Shown here: positions 26,904 to 35,514 of the stretch, one piece after another
Layout of the letters: the number at the start of each line of letters is the position of its first letter
How positions within the stretch are numbered: position 1 is the first letter of the stretch
Assembly: GCF_004217495.1 (NCBI RefSeq)
Contig: NZ_SHLC01000001.1
Coordinates: 1,612,001 to 1,676,000 of the forward strand
Reading direction: 5' to 3'
Length of the DNA: 64,000 nt
Source of the DNA: Microterricola gilva
GTDB lineage: Bacteria; Actinomycetota; Actinomycetes; Actinomycetales; Microbacteriaceae
Program-made: the position numbers and the translations under genes
The notes under the pieces: model-generated
Told to the model about the DNA's origin: nothing
What the model saw: only the letters and a program-made list of their open reading frames with translations
Databases searched by the model: none

Positions 26904-27662
26904 GTGACCAATCCACTCACCCCGCAGCTCTTGGCCGGCAAGACTGCGCTTGTCACCGGCTCCTCCCGTGGCATCGGCGCCGACACAGTGCGTTACTTCG
27001 CCGAGGCCGGCGCCAAAGTCGTTATCAACTTCCGCAACAAGGAGGCGCGCGCGATCAAGCTCGCCGAGGCGCTGCGGGCCGAGGGCGCAACGGCGATCAC
27101 CGTCGGCGCAGACCTCACCGACCCGGCATCCGTCGCAGGGATGATCGACACGGTGAAGGCCGAGTTCGGCGGAATCGACATCCTCGTCATGAACGCCTCA
27201 GGCGGCATGGAGTCCGGCATGGCCGAGGACTACGCGATGGTACTGAACCGCGACTCGCAGGTGAACCTGCTGGAGACCGCGCTGCCCGCACTGAACCCCG
27301 GCGCCCGCGTCGTGTTCGTCACCAGCCACCAGGCGCACTTCATCAACAACACGCCGACGATGCCCGAGTACGAGCCGGTCGCCCGCAGCAAGCGCGCGGG
27401 CGAGGATGCGCTGCGCGCCAAGCTGCCTGAGCTCGCCGCTGCCGGTATCGAGTTCGTCGTCGTCTCCGGCGACATGATCGAGGGCACCATCACGGCCACG
27501 CTGCTCGAGCGTGCCAACCCCGGCGCGATCTCGGCGCGCAAGGAGTCGGCCGGCAAGGTCTACAACGTGGGGGAGTTCGCTGCAGAGGTCGCTCTCGCGG
27601 CCGTCGAGCCGGTGCCGGCGAACAACACCCGCTACGTCGGTGACATCTCCGACTTCAGCTGA
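26904..27662 (+). CDS. SDR-family oxidoreductase, atypical active site
   Basis: This 252-residue short-chain dehydrogenase/reductase-like protein has the cofactor motif TGSSRGIG near residue 17 and the strand VMNASGG. The usual Tyr-x-x-x-Lys is not in standard spacing; the site reads EYEPVARSKRAGEDAL, so the Tyr is six residues from the first Lys. Catalysis may therefore differ. The GTG at 26904 has GAGGAGA upstream; a longer in-frame extension is not credible. Ends at a strong shared terminator. Confidence 0.88.
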   Translation: MTNPLTPQLLAGKTALVTGSSRGIGADTVRYFAEAGAKVVINFRNKEARAIKLAEALRAEGATAITVGADLTDPASVAGMIDTVKAEFGGIDILVMNASGGMESGMAEDYAMVLNRDSQVNLLETALPALNPGARVVFVTSHQAHFINNTPTMPEYEPVARSKRAGEDALRAKLPELAAAGIEFVVVSGDMIEGTITATLLERANPGAISARKESAGKVYNVGEFAAEVALAAVEPVPANNTRYVGDISDFS

Positions 27663-27676
27663 CGCCTCGCACGCAC

Positions 27677-27711
27677 GAGAAAGGGCCCGCCGATTCGGCG
27701 GGCCCTTTCTC
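27677..27711. terminator. Shared bidirectional terminator
   Basis: GAGAAAGGGCCCGCCGA and its complement form a near-perfect 16-17-bp stem with a tiny loop between the SDR gene and the convergent HdeD-like gene. It can terminate both. Confidence 0.88.
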
Positions 27712-27723
27712 TGTTTCTGATGA

Positions 27724-28332
27724 CTAGTCCGACGTGACGAGGCCCTTGCCGAAGGTGAAGGCACGCACGATCTGGATGATGCCCAGGATGATCAGGCTGA
27801 TGCCGGTCAGGAGGAAGAGGATCACAGCGCCCCAGATCGGGGAGAAGAGGAGCACGATACCGGCGACGAGGCTGAGCAGGCCGAAGAAGATCGTCCAGCC
27901 CTTCGAGCGCGAGTCGCCGATCTGCACGAGCGAGACGATGCCCTCGATGATCCATGCGATTCCGACGAGCACGCCGAGGAACACGGCCAGGAATGCTGCG
28001 GTGCTGCTGAGGTTCGCGAAGGCGAGCACGCCGCCGACGACGAAGAGCAGGCCGAGGATGATGTCGAGTGCGCGCGCCCCGCCGCCGATGCCCTTGGAGA
28101 AGATGCCGATGCCGAGGTAGGCCAGACCGGCGATGAGCAGGTAGATGCCGAGCAGCAGGGCGATACCCGCTGCGGCCGTCTGCGGCGAGAAGGTGATGAT
28201 CAGGCCGATGATGAGCGCGGCGGCGCCGGAGACGCCCAGCGCGATTCGGACGCCGTTGACGGCCGACTTCGTGAGATCTTTTCCATCGAGGGAGAAAGCG
28301 GCGAAATATGCGCTCTGTTCTGGGGTAGACAT
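27724..28332 (-). CDS. HdeD/DUF308-family membrane protein
   Basis: The 202-residue polytopic protein has about six helices, many Gly/Ala/Ile, and repeat-like segments (LLLGIYLLIAGLAYLGIGIF; LLFVVGGVLAFANLSS). This is the DUF308/HdeD pattern, linked to acid resistance in enterobacteria; the role in Actinobacteria is unknown. Convergent with the SDR gene across a shared terminator. Confidence 0.88.
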   Translation of the reverse strand: MSTPEQSAYFAAFSLDGKDLTKSAVNGVRIALGVSGAAALIIGLIITFSPQTAAAGIALLLGIYLLIAGLAYLGIGIFSKGIGGGARALDIILGLLFVVGGVLAFANLSSTAAFLAVFLGVLVGIAWIIEGIVSLVQIGDSRSKGWTIFFGLLSLVAGIVLLFSPIWGAVILFLLTGISLIILGIIQIVRAFTFGKGLVTSD

Positions 28333-28546
28333 TGTGATGCGCCTCTCGGTTCGTGCAGGACGGTTGTCGGCCCCAGAGTAGCGCTCTCAGGCGTCGCAGG
28401 GGGAGATGCCACACCGTGAGTCCAATTGAGACGCGAGAACGAGGCTCCGCCGGGTAGCCGCACCGAACTCGTGGAAACTGCCGCCATCCACGCGCATTCG
28501 GCGTGTTTTCTCCGGGTTGGATACATGTGCGGACGTGGGCCGCGCG

Positions 28547-28557
28547 TTATGTCAAGT
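28547..28557 (+). repeat. 11-bp direct repeat, left copy
   Basis: TTATGTCAAGT; the right copy is at 28782-28792. Confidence 0.6.
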
Positions 28558-28781
28558 AATTGCGCTGAAGCTCAGTGCGGCGCAACGCCTGCTACGCGAG
28601 GCGCTGGTGCGCACGCGGCGCAGCACGCGGCGTCACCTGGGGCGTCGCACGAGTGTTCTCTCGGCGATCGAGAGTGCACGCAATGCGGTGGTCGCGATTC
28701 TCAATGCCATCGTGCAAACGGGCATTGCAGTGGCCGGAACCGCCTCTTCAGCCGCCACCGGGCATGCGCTGATAATGCACA

Positions 28782-28792
28782 TTATGTCAAGT
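28782..28792 (+). repeat. 11-bp direct repeat, right copy
   Basis: TTATGTCAAGT. Directly before and overlapping it lies the palindrome ATAATG-CA-CATTAT. Confidence 0.6.
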
Positions 28793-28865
28793 CAGCGAGA
28801 TTAGACCCTCCCCTTGAGTGGAAAGCCTGCCGAGTGTCACTAGGTCTTTCATCTGTCACGTTTGA

Positions 28866-28975
28866 TTGGTCATGCACAATCCGTGCGGCAACATCGTGCT
28901 CGACGCCGTCGAGTGCCCTGATGTCGAGCTCGACGCCAGTCTGGCTCGCAAGCGTCGTGTTGCGCCGTCGGATTG
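28866..28975 (-). pseudogene. Relic of an SDR oxidoreductase
   Basis: The minus strand reads GVELDIRALDGVEHDVAARIVHD, which matches the intact SDR at 44117-44938 (GVELDIRALDVVDHDAAARVVHE) and shares its nucleotide sequence over about 60 bp. The rest of the gene, including cofactor and catalytic motifs, is missing. It sits divergent to the TetR gene, so an ancestral SDR-TetR pair probably lost its dehydrogenase. Confidence 0.7.
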
Positions 28976-28976
28976 G

Positions 28977-28994
28977 TGAGTGTACAGTCACTCA
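28977..28994. promoter_or_regulatory. TetR operator before its own gene
   Basis: TGAGTGTAC-AGTCACTCA is an 18-bp imperfect palindrome (outer arms TGAGTG/CACTCA) ending one base before the ATG of the TetR gene. A related 18-mer lies upstream of the transporter genes at 29670-29687, implying autoregulation. Confidence 0.7.
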
Positions 28995-28995
28995 C

Positions 28996-29571
28996 ATGGG
29001 CTCCATCCTCTCCACATCAGATCAACGGCGCGACACCGTCATCGCGAGTGCCATCTCCGCTTTCGCTCGCACGGGCTACCTCGGGACGCCGACAGCAAAG
29101 ATTGCCGAGCACGCCAAGATTTCGACGGCGTACGTCTTCAAGCTATTCCCGAGCAAGGAGGCGCTCTTCGTGGTGGCCCTTGAGCGGTGCTTTGAGCTCA
29201 TCGTGCACACTCTCAACGCTGGCGCTGAGGCCGCATTGGACCAGAGCCCCGATGGCGTGCTTGACGCAATGGGCGGCGCCTACGCTGAACTGATCGCCGA
29301 CCGCGAGTTGCTCATGATGCAGGTGCATGCCCAGTCGGCCTGCGACGTCCCCGAGGTCCGTCGCGCTCTGCGGGAAGGCTTGGGTCAGGTCACGCGGTTC
29401 GCGTCCTCGCGCTCCGGCGCGAGCGACGAAGCTGTGCAACGCTTCATCGCGTACGGGCAGCTGTGCCACACCATCGTCACAGCCGAACTCGACGCCGTCG
29501 AAGCCGATTGGGCTCACGCCCTCACAGCCGGCATCCGCCACCCAGGGAGGAAGGAGACTCGTACCGCTTGA
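28996..29571 (+). CDS. TetR-family transcriptional regulator
   Basis: The 191-residue repressor has an N-terminal helix-turn-helix (AISAFARTGYLGTPTAKIAEHAKISTAYVFKLF as the region, residues about 15-47) and an all-alpha ligand-binding domain. Start ATG at 28996 directly follows an 18-bp palindrome; longer upstream in-frame sequence is not gene-like. Downstream are a small membrane protein and an MFS exporter, whose promoter carries a second matching operator. It is predicted to repress that exporter until it binds a toxic ligand. Confidence 0.92.
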   Translation: MGSILSTSDQRRDTVIASAISAFARTGYLGTPTAKIAEHAKISTAYVFKLFPSKEALFVVALERCFELIVHTLNAGAEAALDQSPDGVLDAMGGAYAELIADRELLMMQVHAQSACDVPEVRRALREGLGQVTRFASSRSGASDEAVQRFIAYGQLCHTIVTAELDAVEADWAHALTAGIRHPGRKETRTA

Positions 29572-29669
29572 ACATCGATCCACCCACTCCCCCATTTGTG
29601 AACACTCCACTCACGCAGGCGGCTTAACGGTCACGCCGACGCCCCTGCGTTCCATTTTACGCAAAAGAG

Positions 29670-29687
29670 TGACTGACTAATCACTCA
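29670..29687. promoter_or_regulatory. TetR operator before the exporter operon
   Basis: TGACTGACT-AATCACTCA shares the outer TGA-TG...TCACTCA arms and length of the site at 28977-28994. It lies 30 bp before the membrane-protein start at 29718. Confidence 0.7.
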
Positions 29688-29717
29688 CCCACGTTCAACA
29701 ATCGATCGAAGGAACTC

Positions 29718-30077
29718 ATGTTCAGCACCATTTCAACTCCCGTCGGCGCCCCCACCACACCGCCCAGTCGCGCAGTCACCGCGGCGCTCGTGTCGGCCTG
29801 GTCGATCCCCGTGCTGCTGCTCGGCCAGTTCGCACTGCTCGCATCGCTCCCGGTCGTGGTTGTGCTTGCCGTTTCGCTTCGTAGCGCGCGTCTTCGCGGG
29901 CTGCGCTGGTGGAGCGGCCTACTCGCCCTGCTCTACGCCGCGCCGATGGCGATTTGGCTGTTCCGCCCGGACGGCGCCCAGAGCCTTTCGAAGGACATCA
30001 GCCCAGTTTTCGTCGCGCTCATCATTGCCGCATCCGCGGTGCTCATCGTGAAACTCCACCTCGCCCGCAGTCGCTAG
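29718..30077 (+). CDS. Small membrane protein, exporter-operon partner
   Basis: The 119-residue protein has about four hydrophobic segments (VSAWSIPVLLLGQFALLAS; VVVVLAVSL; WWSGLLALLYAAPMAIWLF; VFVALIIAASAVLIV). It has no recognised domain. It lies between the TetR gene and the MFS exporter, 38 bp before the latter, and is probably in the same TetR-controlled transcript. Confidence 0.75.
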   Translation: MFSTISTPVGAPTTPPSRAVTAALVSAWSIPVLLLGQFALLASLPVVVVLAVSLRSARLRGLRWWSGLLALLYAAPMAIWLFRPDGAQSLSKDISPVFVALIIAASAVLIVKLHLARSR

Positions 30078-30115
30078 TCCCCGAACTCTCCGCACCCCTG
30101 AAAGGAATAATTGCC

Positions 30116-31558
30116 ATGACCACCATCTCCGCATCCTCGAGAACTCGAGCGGACCGCCGCTGGACCGCGCTCGTCGTGCTCGCCATCGCCCAATTCCTCG
30201 TCGTTCTCGACGCATCCATTGTCAACATCGCACTCCCCTCAATCGGCGCGGCGCTCGAATTGGACACCGCGCAGTTGAGCTGGATCATCACCGCCTACGT
30301 CCTCGCCTTCGGCGGGTTCCTGCTTCTCGGAGGGCGCCTCGCCGATCGCTTCGGCCATCGACGGGTATTCCTTGTCGGAGTAGCGGGATTCGTCGCCGCG
30401 TCCGCACTAGCCGGCCTGTCCGCATCCGGTGAAATACTGCTCGCCTCCCGCGCCCTCCAGGGCGCCTTCGCCGCACTCCTCGCTCCGGCATCACTCGCAC
30501 TCCTCACCCGTCTCTTCACCACACCTGGCGACCGGGCCAAAGCGCTGGGCGTCTGGGGTGGAGTTGCGGGGATCGGTAGCGCTGCGGGGGTGCTACTCGG
30601 CGGCGTGCTCACGGCCGCATTCGGTTGGGAGGCAATCTTCTTCGTGAACGTGCCCATGGGCGCGATCGTACTTGTCACACTCCCCTTCCTCGTCGACCGC
30701 GATGGCATGGTCGAACGTGTGAGACTCGATCTGCCCGGCGCTATCACTGTGACCGGCGGCCTCGTTGCCCTCGTCGGTGCATTGAGCTTCTCCCAGGAGC
30801 TGGGCTTCGCGCACGCGCTCGTGCTCGGGCTCTTCGCCGTCGCGGCCATGCTCCTCGCCGCGTTCGTCGTGATCGAGCGCCGCAGCGCCCAACCCCTCGT
30901 CGATCTCACGATGTTCCGGATGCCGAACATTGCCGGAGGTAACCTTGCGATGCTCTTCGTCGGCGCCGCCACCACGGCAACTTTCTTCGCCCTCGCGGTC
31001 TACATGCAGCAGGTGCTCGGGTTCAGCGCCCTAGAGTCGGGGCTCACCCAGCTGCCACTCGCCGGAACCCTCGTCGTTGTAGCTGGCCTGGTGCCAACAA
31101 CGATCGCACGTTTCGGGGCGCGACCAACGCTTGTCGCATCCCTCCTCATCCTCGCAATCGGGCTGACCTGGCTCTCGTTAGCTCCCGCCGACGCGACATT
31201 CCTTGGGTCGCTCCTACTGCCGACGATCGTGATCGGTGTGGGGCTCGGAGGATCGTTCGTGGCAACAACACACCTCGCCGTAGACGGTGCAGACGGTGCG
31301 GATGCCGGGCTCGCAAGTGGTCTCGTGAACACGAGCCAGCAGATCGGCGGCGCCATCGGTCTGGCGGTCCTTTCGACTGTCGCCGCCAGCCGCACGAGCG
31401 CCATGCTGGACAGTGGCGCTTCCTCGGCCGACGCCCTGACGAGTGGATTCAGCTGGGTGTTCCTGGGTGCCGCGCTTGCCGCGTTGGCAGGTGCGGCCGC
31501 TGTCGTGGCTACGAGTTTCCGCCGTCAGGCCGGTGCCGAAGCCCGCAGCGCGTCCTAG
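30116..31558 (+). CDS. MFS drug exporter (DHA2, EmrB/QacA type)
   Basis: The 480-residue transporter is long enough for 14 helices. It has VLDASIVNIALPSIG (DHA2 motif D1), LGGRLADRFGHRRVF (motif A), and LLTRLFTTPGDRAKALGVWG with GSAAGVLLGG (motif C type). It is expected to expel drugs or toxic metabolites using proton motive force. The ATG at 30116 has AAAGGAAT upstream; extending upstream would run through the preceding gene. A hairpin follows the stop. Confidence 0.93.
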   Translation: MTTISASSRTRADRRWTALVVLAIAQFLVVLDASIVNIALPSIGAALELDTAQLSWIITAYVLAFGGFLLLGGRLADRFGHRRVFLVGVAGFVAASALAGLSASGEILLASRALQGAFAALLAPASLALLTRLFTTPGDRAKALGVWGGVAGIGSAAGVLLGGVLTAAFGWEAIFFVNVPMGAIVLVTLPFLVDRDGMVERVRLDLPGAITVTGGLVALVGALSFSQELGFAHALVLGLFAVAAMLLAAFVVIERRSAQPLVDLTMFRMPNIAGGNLAMLFVGAATTATFFALAVYMQQVLGFSALESGLTQLPLAGTLVVVAGLVPTTIARFGARPTLVASLLILAIGLTWLSLAPADATFLGSLLLPTIVIGVGLGGSFVATTHLAVDGADGADAGLASGLVNTSQQIGGAIGLAVLSTVAASRTSAMLDSGASSADALTSGFSWVFLGAALAALAGAAAVVATSFRRQAGAEARSAS

Positions 31559-31570
31559 CCCCTGGGAGGG

Positions 31571-31598
31571 GTCGCCGCCGGCTTGCTTCGGCGGCGAC
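31571..31598. terminator. Hairpin after the MFS exporter
   Basis: GTCGCCGCCG and its complement form a perfect 10-bp stem with an 8-nt loop, 13 bp after the exporter stop. No T-run follows, so it may be a weak or Rho-assisted terminator. Confidence 0.6.
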
Positions 31599-31650
31599 CG
31601 CATGTCCGATTCGCTGTGCGATTCTCTACGGCTGAACTTAGAATGGCCGC

Positions 31651-31923
31651 ATGTCGGCTCCCTCGCCGACCACCGCGAATGAATGGCGGAGTTGGAGGGT
31701 TGAACTCATGACAACGGATCTCAGCGATGACGAAATCAAGCGCCAGGTCTCGGCGAAACTGGCATCCCGGTTTCCTGAGCTGGGTGAAGCGAGCATCCGG
31801 GCCGTGGTCGACGAGGAGTTTCGCGCCCTCGCGGAACAACCGATCCGGGACTTTCTTGTGGTGCTGACCGAGCGTGCTGCGAAAGACCGTCTCAAAAAGC
31901 ACACGCAGGAAGCTTCGAGTTGA
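31651..31923 (+). CDS. Three-helix-bundle dimerisation protein
   Basis: The 90-residue protein has the short pattern LSDDEIKRQVSAKLASRF-PEL then VVDEEFRALAEQPIRDFLVVLTERAAKDRL, recognised in actinobacterial small proteins annotated as three-helix-bundle dimerisation domains. The function is unknown. The start at 31651 follows TAGAAT by 6 bp, the spacing of a leaderless transcript; an ATG at 31708 with GGAGG upstream is a good alternative. Confidence 0.7.
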   Translation: MSAPSPTTANEWRSWRVELMTTDLSDDEIKRQVSAKLASRFPELGEASIRAVVDEEFRALAEQPIRDFLVVLTERAAKDRLKKHTQEASS

Positions 31924-32013
31924 TGTCGCCAGCAGGGTGTCGTTCGCGATGGCAGTCTCATCAGCGGCCAGAGGAGCCGGAGTCCGCGGCGCGGACTCCG
32001 GCTCCCATCGTGA

Positions 32014-32712
32014 CTACACGGTGACGGACGCATCGACCTTTGCCGCGGCGGTGCGAATCAGATCGGCCACGACCTTGGGCCGGGAGACGTAGATCGCGTG
32101 GCTGCCCGGCGTCTCCGACACGGTCGCGCCAATGCGCTCCGCCATCGAGGACTGCGCTACCGGCGGGATCATCCGGTCTTCGCTGACATGGAGGTACCAA
32201 CTGGGCTTCACCCGCCACGCCGCCTCTGTCACGATTCCGCCGAGCGCCTCGAGCCCCCACGGAACCTGCGCATCTGCCATGAACGCCGACTCCGCCGGGG
32301 AGACGTCGGCGGCAAAGGAAGCGGCGAATTTCTCGCGATCGAGGAAGAGGTAGCCATTGACAGGAGGAAGGATCGGCGGCTGAGGACCATCGGCCGGGAA
32401 ACTCGCGAGCAGCGAGTTCACGGACTCGCCCTGATCCGGAGCGAACGCAGTGACGTAGACGAGGGCGGCCACCTTCTCGTGCGCCCCGGCTTCGGTGATC
32501 ACCGCCCCGCCATAGGAATGGCCGACGAGGACGACGGGGCCGTCGATTGTGTCGAGCACGTCGCGGGTGGTCGCGGCGTCGTCGGCGAGGGACTTGGTGG
32601 GGTTCTGCACGACGCGAACGTCGAACCCTGTTGCGCGCAGCTCGTCGTAGACGCCGCGCCATCCGGTTCCGTCGACGAACCCGCCGTGAACGAGAACGAT
32701 TGTGGCACTCAT
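32014..32712 (-). CDS. Alpha/beta hydrolase next to LuxR-AAA regulator
   Basis: The 232-residue enzyme has the oxyanion strand TIVLVHGGFVDGTGW, nucleophile elbow GHSYGG, acid in SEDRMIPP and the terminal His in GSHAIYV. Relatives are small-molecule esterases. The ATG at 32712 with GAAGGAG is preferred over a start 27 bp upstream. It lies about 78 bp downstream of the stop of the regulator gene on the same strand, and could be its target. Confidence 0.88.
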   Translation of the reverse strand: MSATIVLVHGGFVDGTGWRGVYDELRATGFDVRVVQNPTKSLADDAATTRDVLDTIDGPVVLVGHSYGGAVITEAGAHEKVAALVYVTAFAPDQGESVNSLLASFPADGPQPPILPPVNGYLFLDREKFAASFAADVSPAESAFMADAQVPWGLEALGGIVTEAAWRVKPSWYLHVSEDRMIPPVAQSSMAERIGATVSETPGSHAIYVSRPKVVADLIRTAAAKVDASVTV

Positions 32713-32790
32713 GTTGACTCCTTCATGTGAAATGGACACGAGTGAATCTACGGAGCCGACGAAGCAGGGGAATCCGTCAGATGACGTATC

Positions 32791-35514
32791 TCAGAGACGC
32801 AGTTCGAGCTCCTGCTGCTCGAGGGCGTCACGGAGCGCACCGCGTGAGGCGATGCCGAGTTTGGGGAACACCCGCGACAGGTGCGTGGATACCGTCCGCG
32901 GGGAGAGGAACAACTGGGCCGCGATCTCCTTGTTCGAGAGCCCTGTCGCTGCGAGATTGGCGACTGCAGACTCCTGCGGTGTGAGCTGCTCGCTCGCCTG
33001 GACGGTGCCGCCCGCTGCGCGGAGCTCCCGACGGGCGCGCTCGACCCATGGCGTCGCGCGGAGTCGCTCAAAGCCGTCGATCGCTGCGGTGAGCTGGAGC
33101 CGCGCATCGGCCGGGGCTTGACCTCGCCGAAGCTGCTCGCCGAACACGAGTTGCACGCGACTGCGATCGAAGACCCAGCGCTCGCTTCCCGGCGTTGCAA
33201 GCGCATCCTCGAAGCGGTCTCGCCAGTTGTCGGTGTCAACGAGAGCTCCGGATGCCGCCACGAGAAGTTCCAGCCGCGACGAGAGCGCTCCGATACCGGC
33301 GTCCTCCGCGGCTTGCGCATGCAGACTCGCTTCCACCTGCCGGCCCGATCGCGCCGCTGCCTCGACCAGATCGAAGACCAGCCAGATCGCATGTGGGAGG
33401 AAGGGCTGGAACGTGCCGACGGGGCTGATGGACGCGGCGTGGCGGTAGGCCGACTCGAATCTACCGTGTGGCAGTTGCAGCATGCAGCGAACCTGGGACG
33501 CGTATGCGGCGAGCGTGTAGAGGCGCCGCGGAGCCGCCCACAGCAGAATCTGTTCAGCGGCCCGGTCGGCCGCGGCATCCTGCCCTCGTGCGGCATCCAC
33601 CAGACCGCGAAGGAACCGGCCGGGCGCGGCGGTCAATGTGTAGCCGAGCTCCTCGCAGAGCCGGAGACCATCGTCGGTGAGCCGTTCAAGCTCGTCCCAC
33701 TCGCCCGCGAAGTAGTCGTCATTCGCCAGGAGGAAGAGTGACTCGATCTCCTTGGCGACTGCACCGCCGCGACGACCGTCGTCGACGATGCGCCACAGCG
33801 GCTCGCGCGCACGATCAATGCGGTCGAGGTAGGCACCGGCAGTGGCGGTCCTGGTGATCTGGACTGGATCGGAGGTGAACCGCAATCCATCCAGGGCGGC
33901 ATCCAAGCGCCGAAGGGCAGACGCGTCGGCATGCGTTGGATCCCCAAAGGTCGCGTCAAGCAGGAAGAGCGTATCGGGTGGTTCGGGGGCGACCCGGGCG
34001 AGCTGCTCACGCGTCTCACTCCAGAACTCGGCTCTGCCGGCATAGAACCCGACCAGCACGAGCGTCTGCAGCGCCTCCATGGCATCGTCATCAAAGGCGT
34101 CAAGCGGGCCCGGTTGCGAATCGAGCGCCGCGATGAGCAGCCGTTGCGCACTCGAAGCGTCGCCCTCACCATTGAGGATATGAAACGCCACCGCCGTCAC
34201 TGCGGCGAGGGACGGGGCGCCCGCAGCCTCGTTCTGAGCCGCGACAACGAGGCGCGGACTCGCCTGCAGCTCACCGGTGACGAGGGAGCCAATGTACGCG
34301 GCACGAGCAAGACGCCGGGCTCGATCTTCTTGGGCGGGGCTCAGTTCGGCCGCCCGCAGCATCGCCGCTGTGGCCCGCGTGCTATTTCCCGTATGCAGAA
34401 GATCGTTGGCTGCGACCTCAAGGAGCTGCGCGACGTCCGCGTCGGGTGCTGAAACTGATTGGCCGAGATGCCACGCCCGGCGCTGCGGATCGTATGCGAA
34501 AGCGTTCGAGAGCACGGTGTGGGCGCGCCGGCGGCCTTCCCCTGTTGAGAGCTCGAACACGGCCGAACGTATCAATGGGTGACGAAACTCCAGTCGCCCG
34601 TTGCGAGTGCTCCGTCGCACCAGGCCCGCACGTTCGGACGCTGCGAGACCCGCTCCTCCATTCGGCATCGGCAGGCAGTCTTCAATCGTCCTGCTGTTCT
34701 CCGCCCCGGCGAGCACCAGGAGCAGCAGCATCTCGCGCGCGCCATCGGGGAGATCCCGAATTCGCTGAGCGTAGAGGTTCATGAGTCGGTCGGTGAGCGG
34801 GAGAGGCTCTCCGAGGGGACGGTCGGTCGCATCGAGAGCGGCGGGCAGATCGAGCAGGGCAAGCGGGTTGCCGAGTGCATCCTCACGAATCCGTCGTCGG
34901 ACGCTCGGCGAGAGAGACGGGAAACGGTCGACGAGGAGCGCATCGGCGCTTGCCTCATCGAGCGGGGCGAGGACGTGGGCGTCGAATCCGCTTCGTACAA
35001 ACAGGTTCTCGAGCTCCGATCGTGCAGATATGAGGAATCTCAGATCCGCACTCTGTAGCCGCCGCGCCACGTAGGCCAGGGCCATCCCGCTCGCCAAATC
35101 GAGCCAGGGCGCGTCATCGATGATAATCAGGAGGGGCGCTGACTTCGCGGCCTCCGTTGTGAGGGCCAGGCTCGCGGCACCCGCAATGAGCTGGGTTGGC
35201 GGTGGGCCAGCTTCGAGCCCACAGATCACCGAGATTGCGTGCTGATGCACCTCATCAAGCGCCGGGAGACTGGTGAGTAGGGTGTGGAGCATCTGGTTCA
35301 AGGCACCGAAACTGAGCTCGGCCTCGTACTCGAATGCGGTGACGCGAAGAACCGTTCTCCCGGCCCGCTCGGAAATCTCGGCCGCCGCATCCAGCAGCGC
35401 CGTCTTCCCGACCCCTGGATCGCCGCTGAACATCAGCACTGGCGCAGATGATGGTGACCCAACCTGTACGAGGGCGTTAATCAATTCGAGTTCGGCTTCG
35501 CGCCCGAAAAGCAT
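32791..35514 (-). CDS. Large LuxR-family AAA regulator (LAL type)
   Basis: The 907-residue protein has an N-terminal ATPase domain with Walker A GDPGVGKT (about 31-38) and Walker B LLIIIDDAPWLDL (near 140), a long alpha-helical middle, and a C-terminal LuxR DNA-binding domain (LTPQESAVANLAATGLSNKEIA, near 850-900). LAL regulators sense maltose, antibiotics or cell signals and activate adjacent genes. The ATG at 35514 starts MLFGREAELELI, the usual opening. No ligand can be named. Confidence 0.92.
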   Translation of the reverse strand: MLFGREAELELINALVQVGSPSSAPVLMFSGDPGVGKTALLDAAAEISERAGRTVLRVTAFEYEAELSFGALNQMLHTLLTSLPALDEVHQHAISVICGLEAGPPPTQLIAGAASLALTTEAAKSAPLLIIIDDAPWLDLASGMALAYVARRLQSADLRFLISARSELENLFVRSGFDAHVLAPLDEASADALLVDRFPSLSPSVRRRIREDALGNPLALLDLPAALDATDRPLGEPLPLTDRLMNLYAQRIRDLPDGAREMLLLLVLAGAENSRTIEDCLPMPNGGAGLAASERAGLVRRSTRNGRLEFRHPLIRSAVFELSTGEGRRRAHTVLSNAFAYDPQRRAWHLGQSVSAPDADVAQLLEVAANDLLHTGNSTRATAAMLRAAELSPAQEDRARRLARAAYIGSLVTGELQASPRLVVAAQNEAAGAPSLAAVTAVAFHILNGEGDASSAQRLLIAALDSQPGPLDAFDDDAMEALQTLVLVGFYAGRAEFWSETREQLARVAPEPPDTLFLLDATFGDPTHADASALRRLDAALDGLRFTSDPVQITRTATAGAYLDRIDRAREPLWRIVDDGRRGGAVAKEIESLFLLANDDYFAGEWDELERLTDDGLRLCEELGYTLTAAPGRFLRGLVDAARGQDAAADRAAEQILLWAAPRRLYTLAAYASQVRCMLQLPHGRFESAYRHAASISPVGTFQPFLPHAIWLVFDLVEAAARSGRQVEASLHAQAAEDAGIGALSSRLELLVAASGALVDTDNWRDRFEDALATPGSERWVFDRSRVQLVFGEQLRRGQAPADARLQLTAAIDGFERLRATPWVERARRELRAAGGTVQASEQLTPQESAVANLAATGLSNKEIAAQLFLSPRTVSTHLSRVFPKLGIASRGALRDALEQQELELRL

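Larger units (their letters stand above)
28333..28865. other. Gene-poor junction with an 11-bp direct repeat
   Basis: No credible gene is seen. The stretch contains two direct copies of TTATGTCAAGT (28547-28557 and 28782-28792) bracketing about 224 bp, and an ATAATG-CA-CATTAT palindrome overlapping the right copy. A 95-residue plus-strand reading frame across the insert is Arg/Ala-rich and unrecognised. This looks like a remnant of a small mobile insertion or a scar. Confidence 0.5.

Noticed and set aside
28782-28991. 69-residue minus-strand frame as an intact small gene
   Set aside because: It carries only a middle fragment of an SDR protein, so it is treated as a relic.
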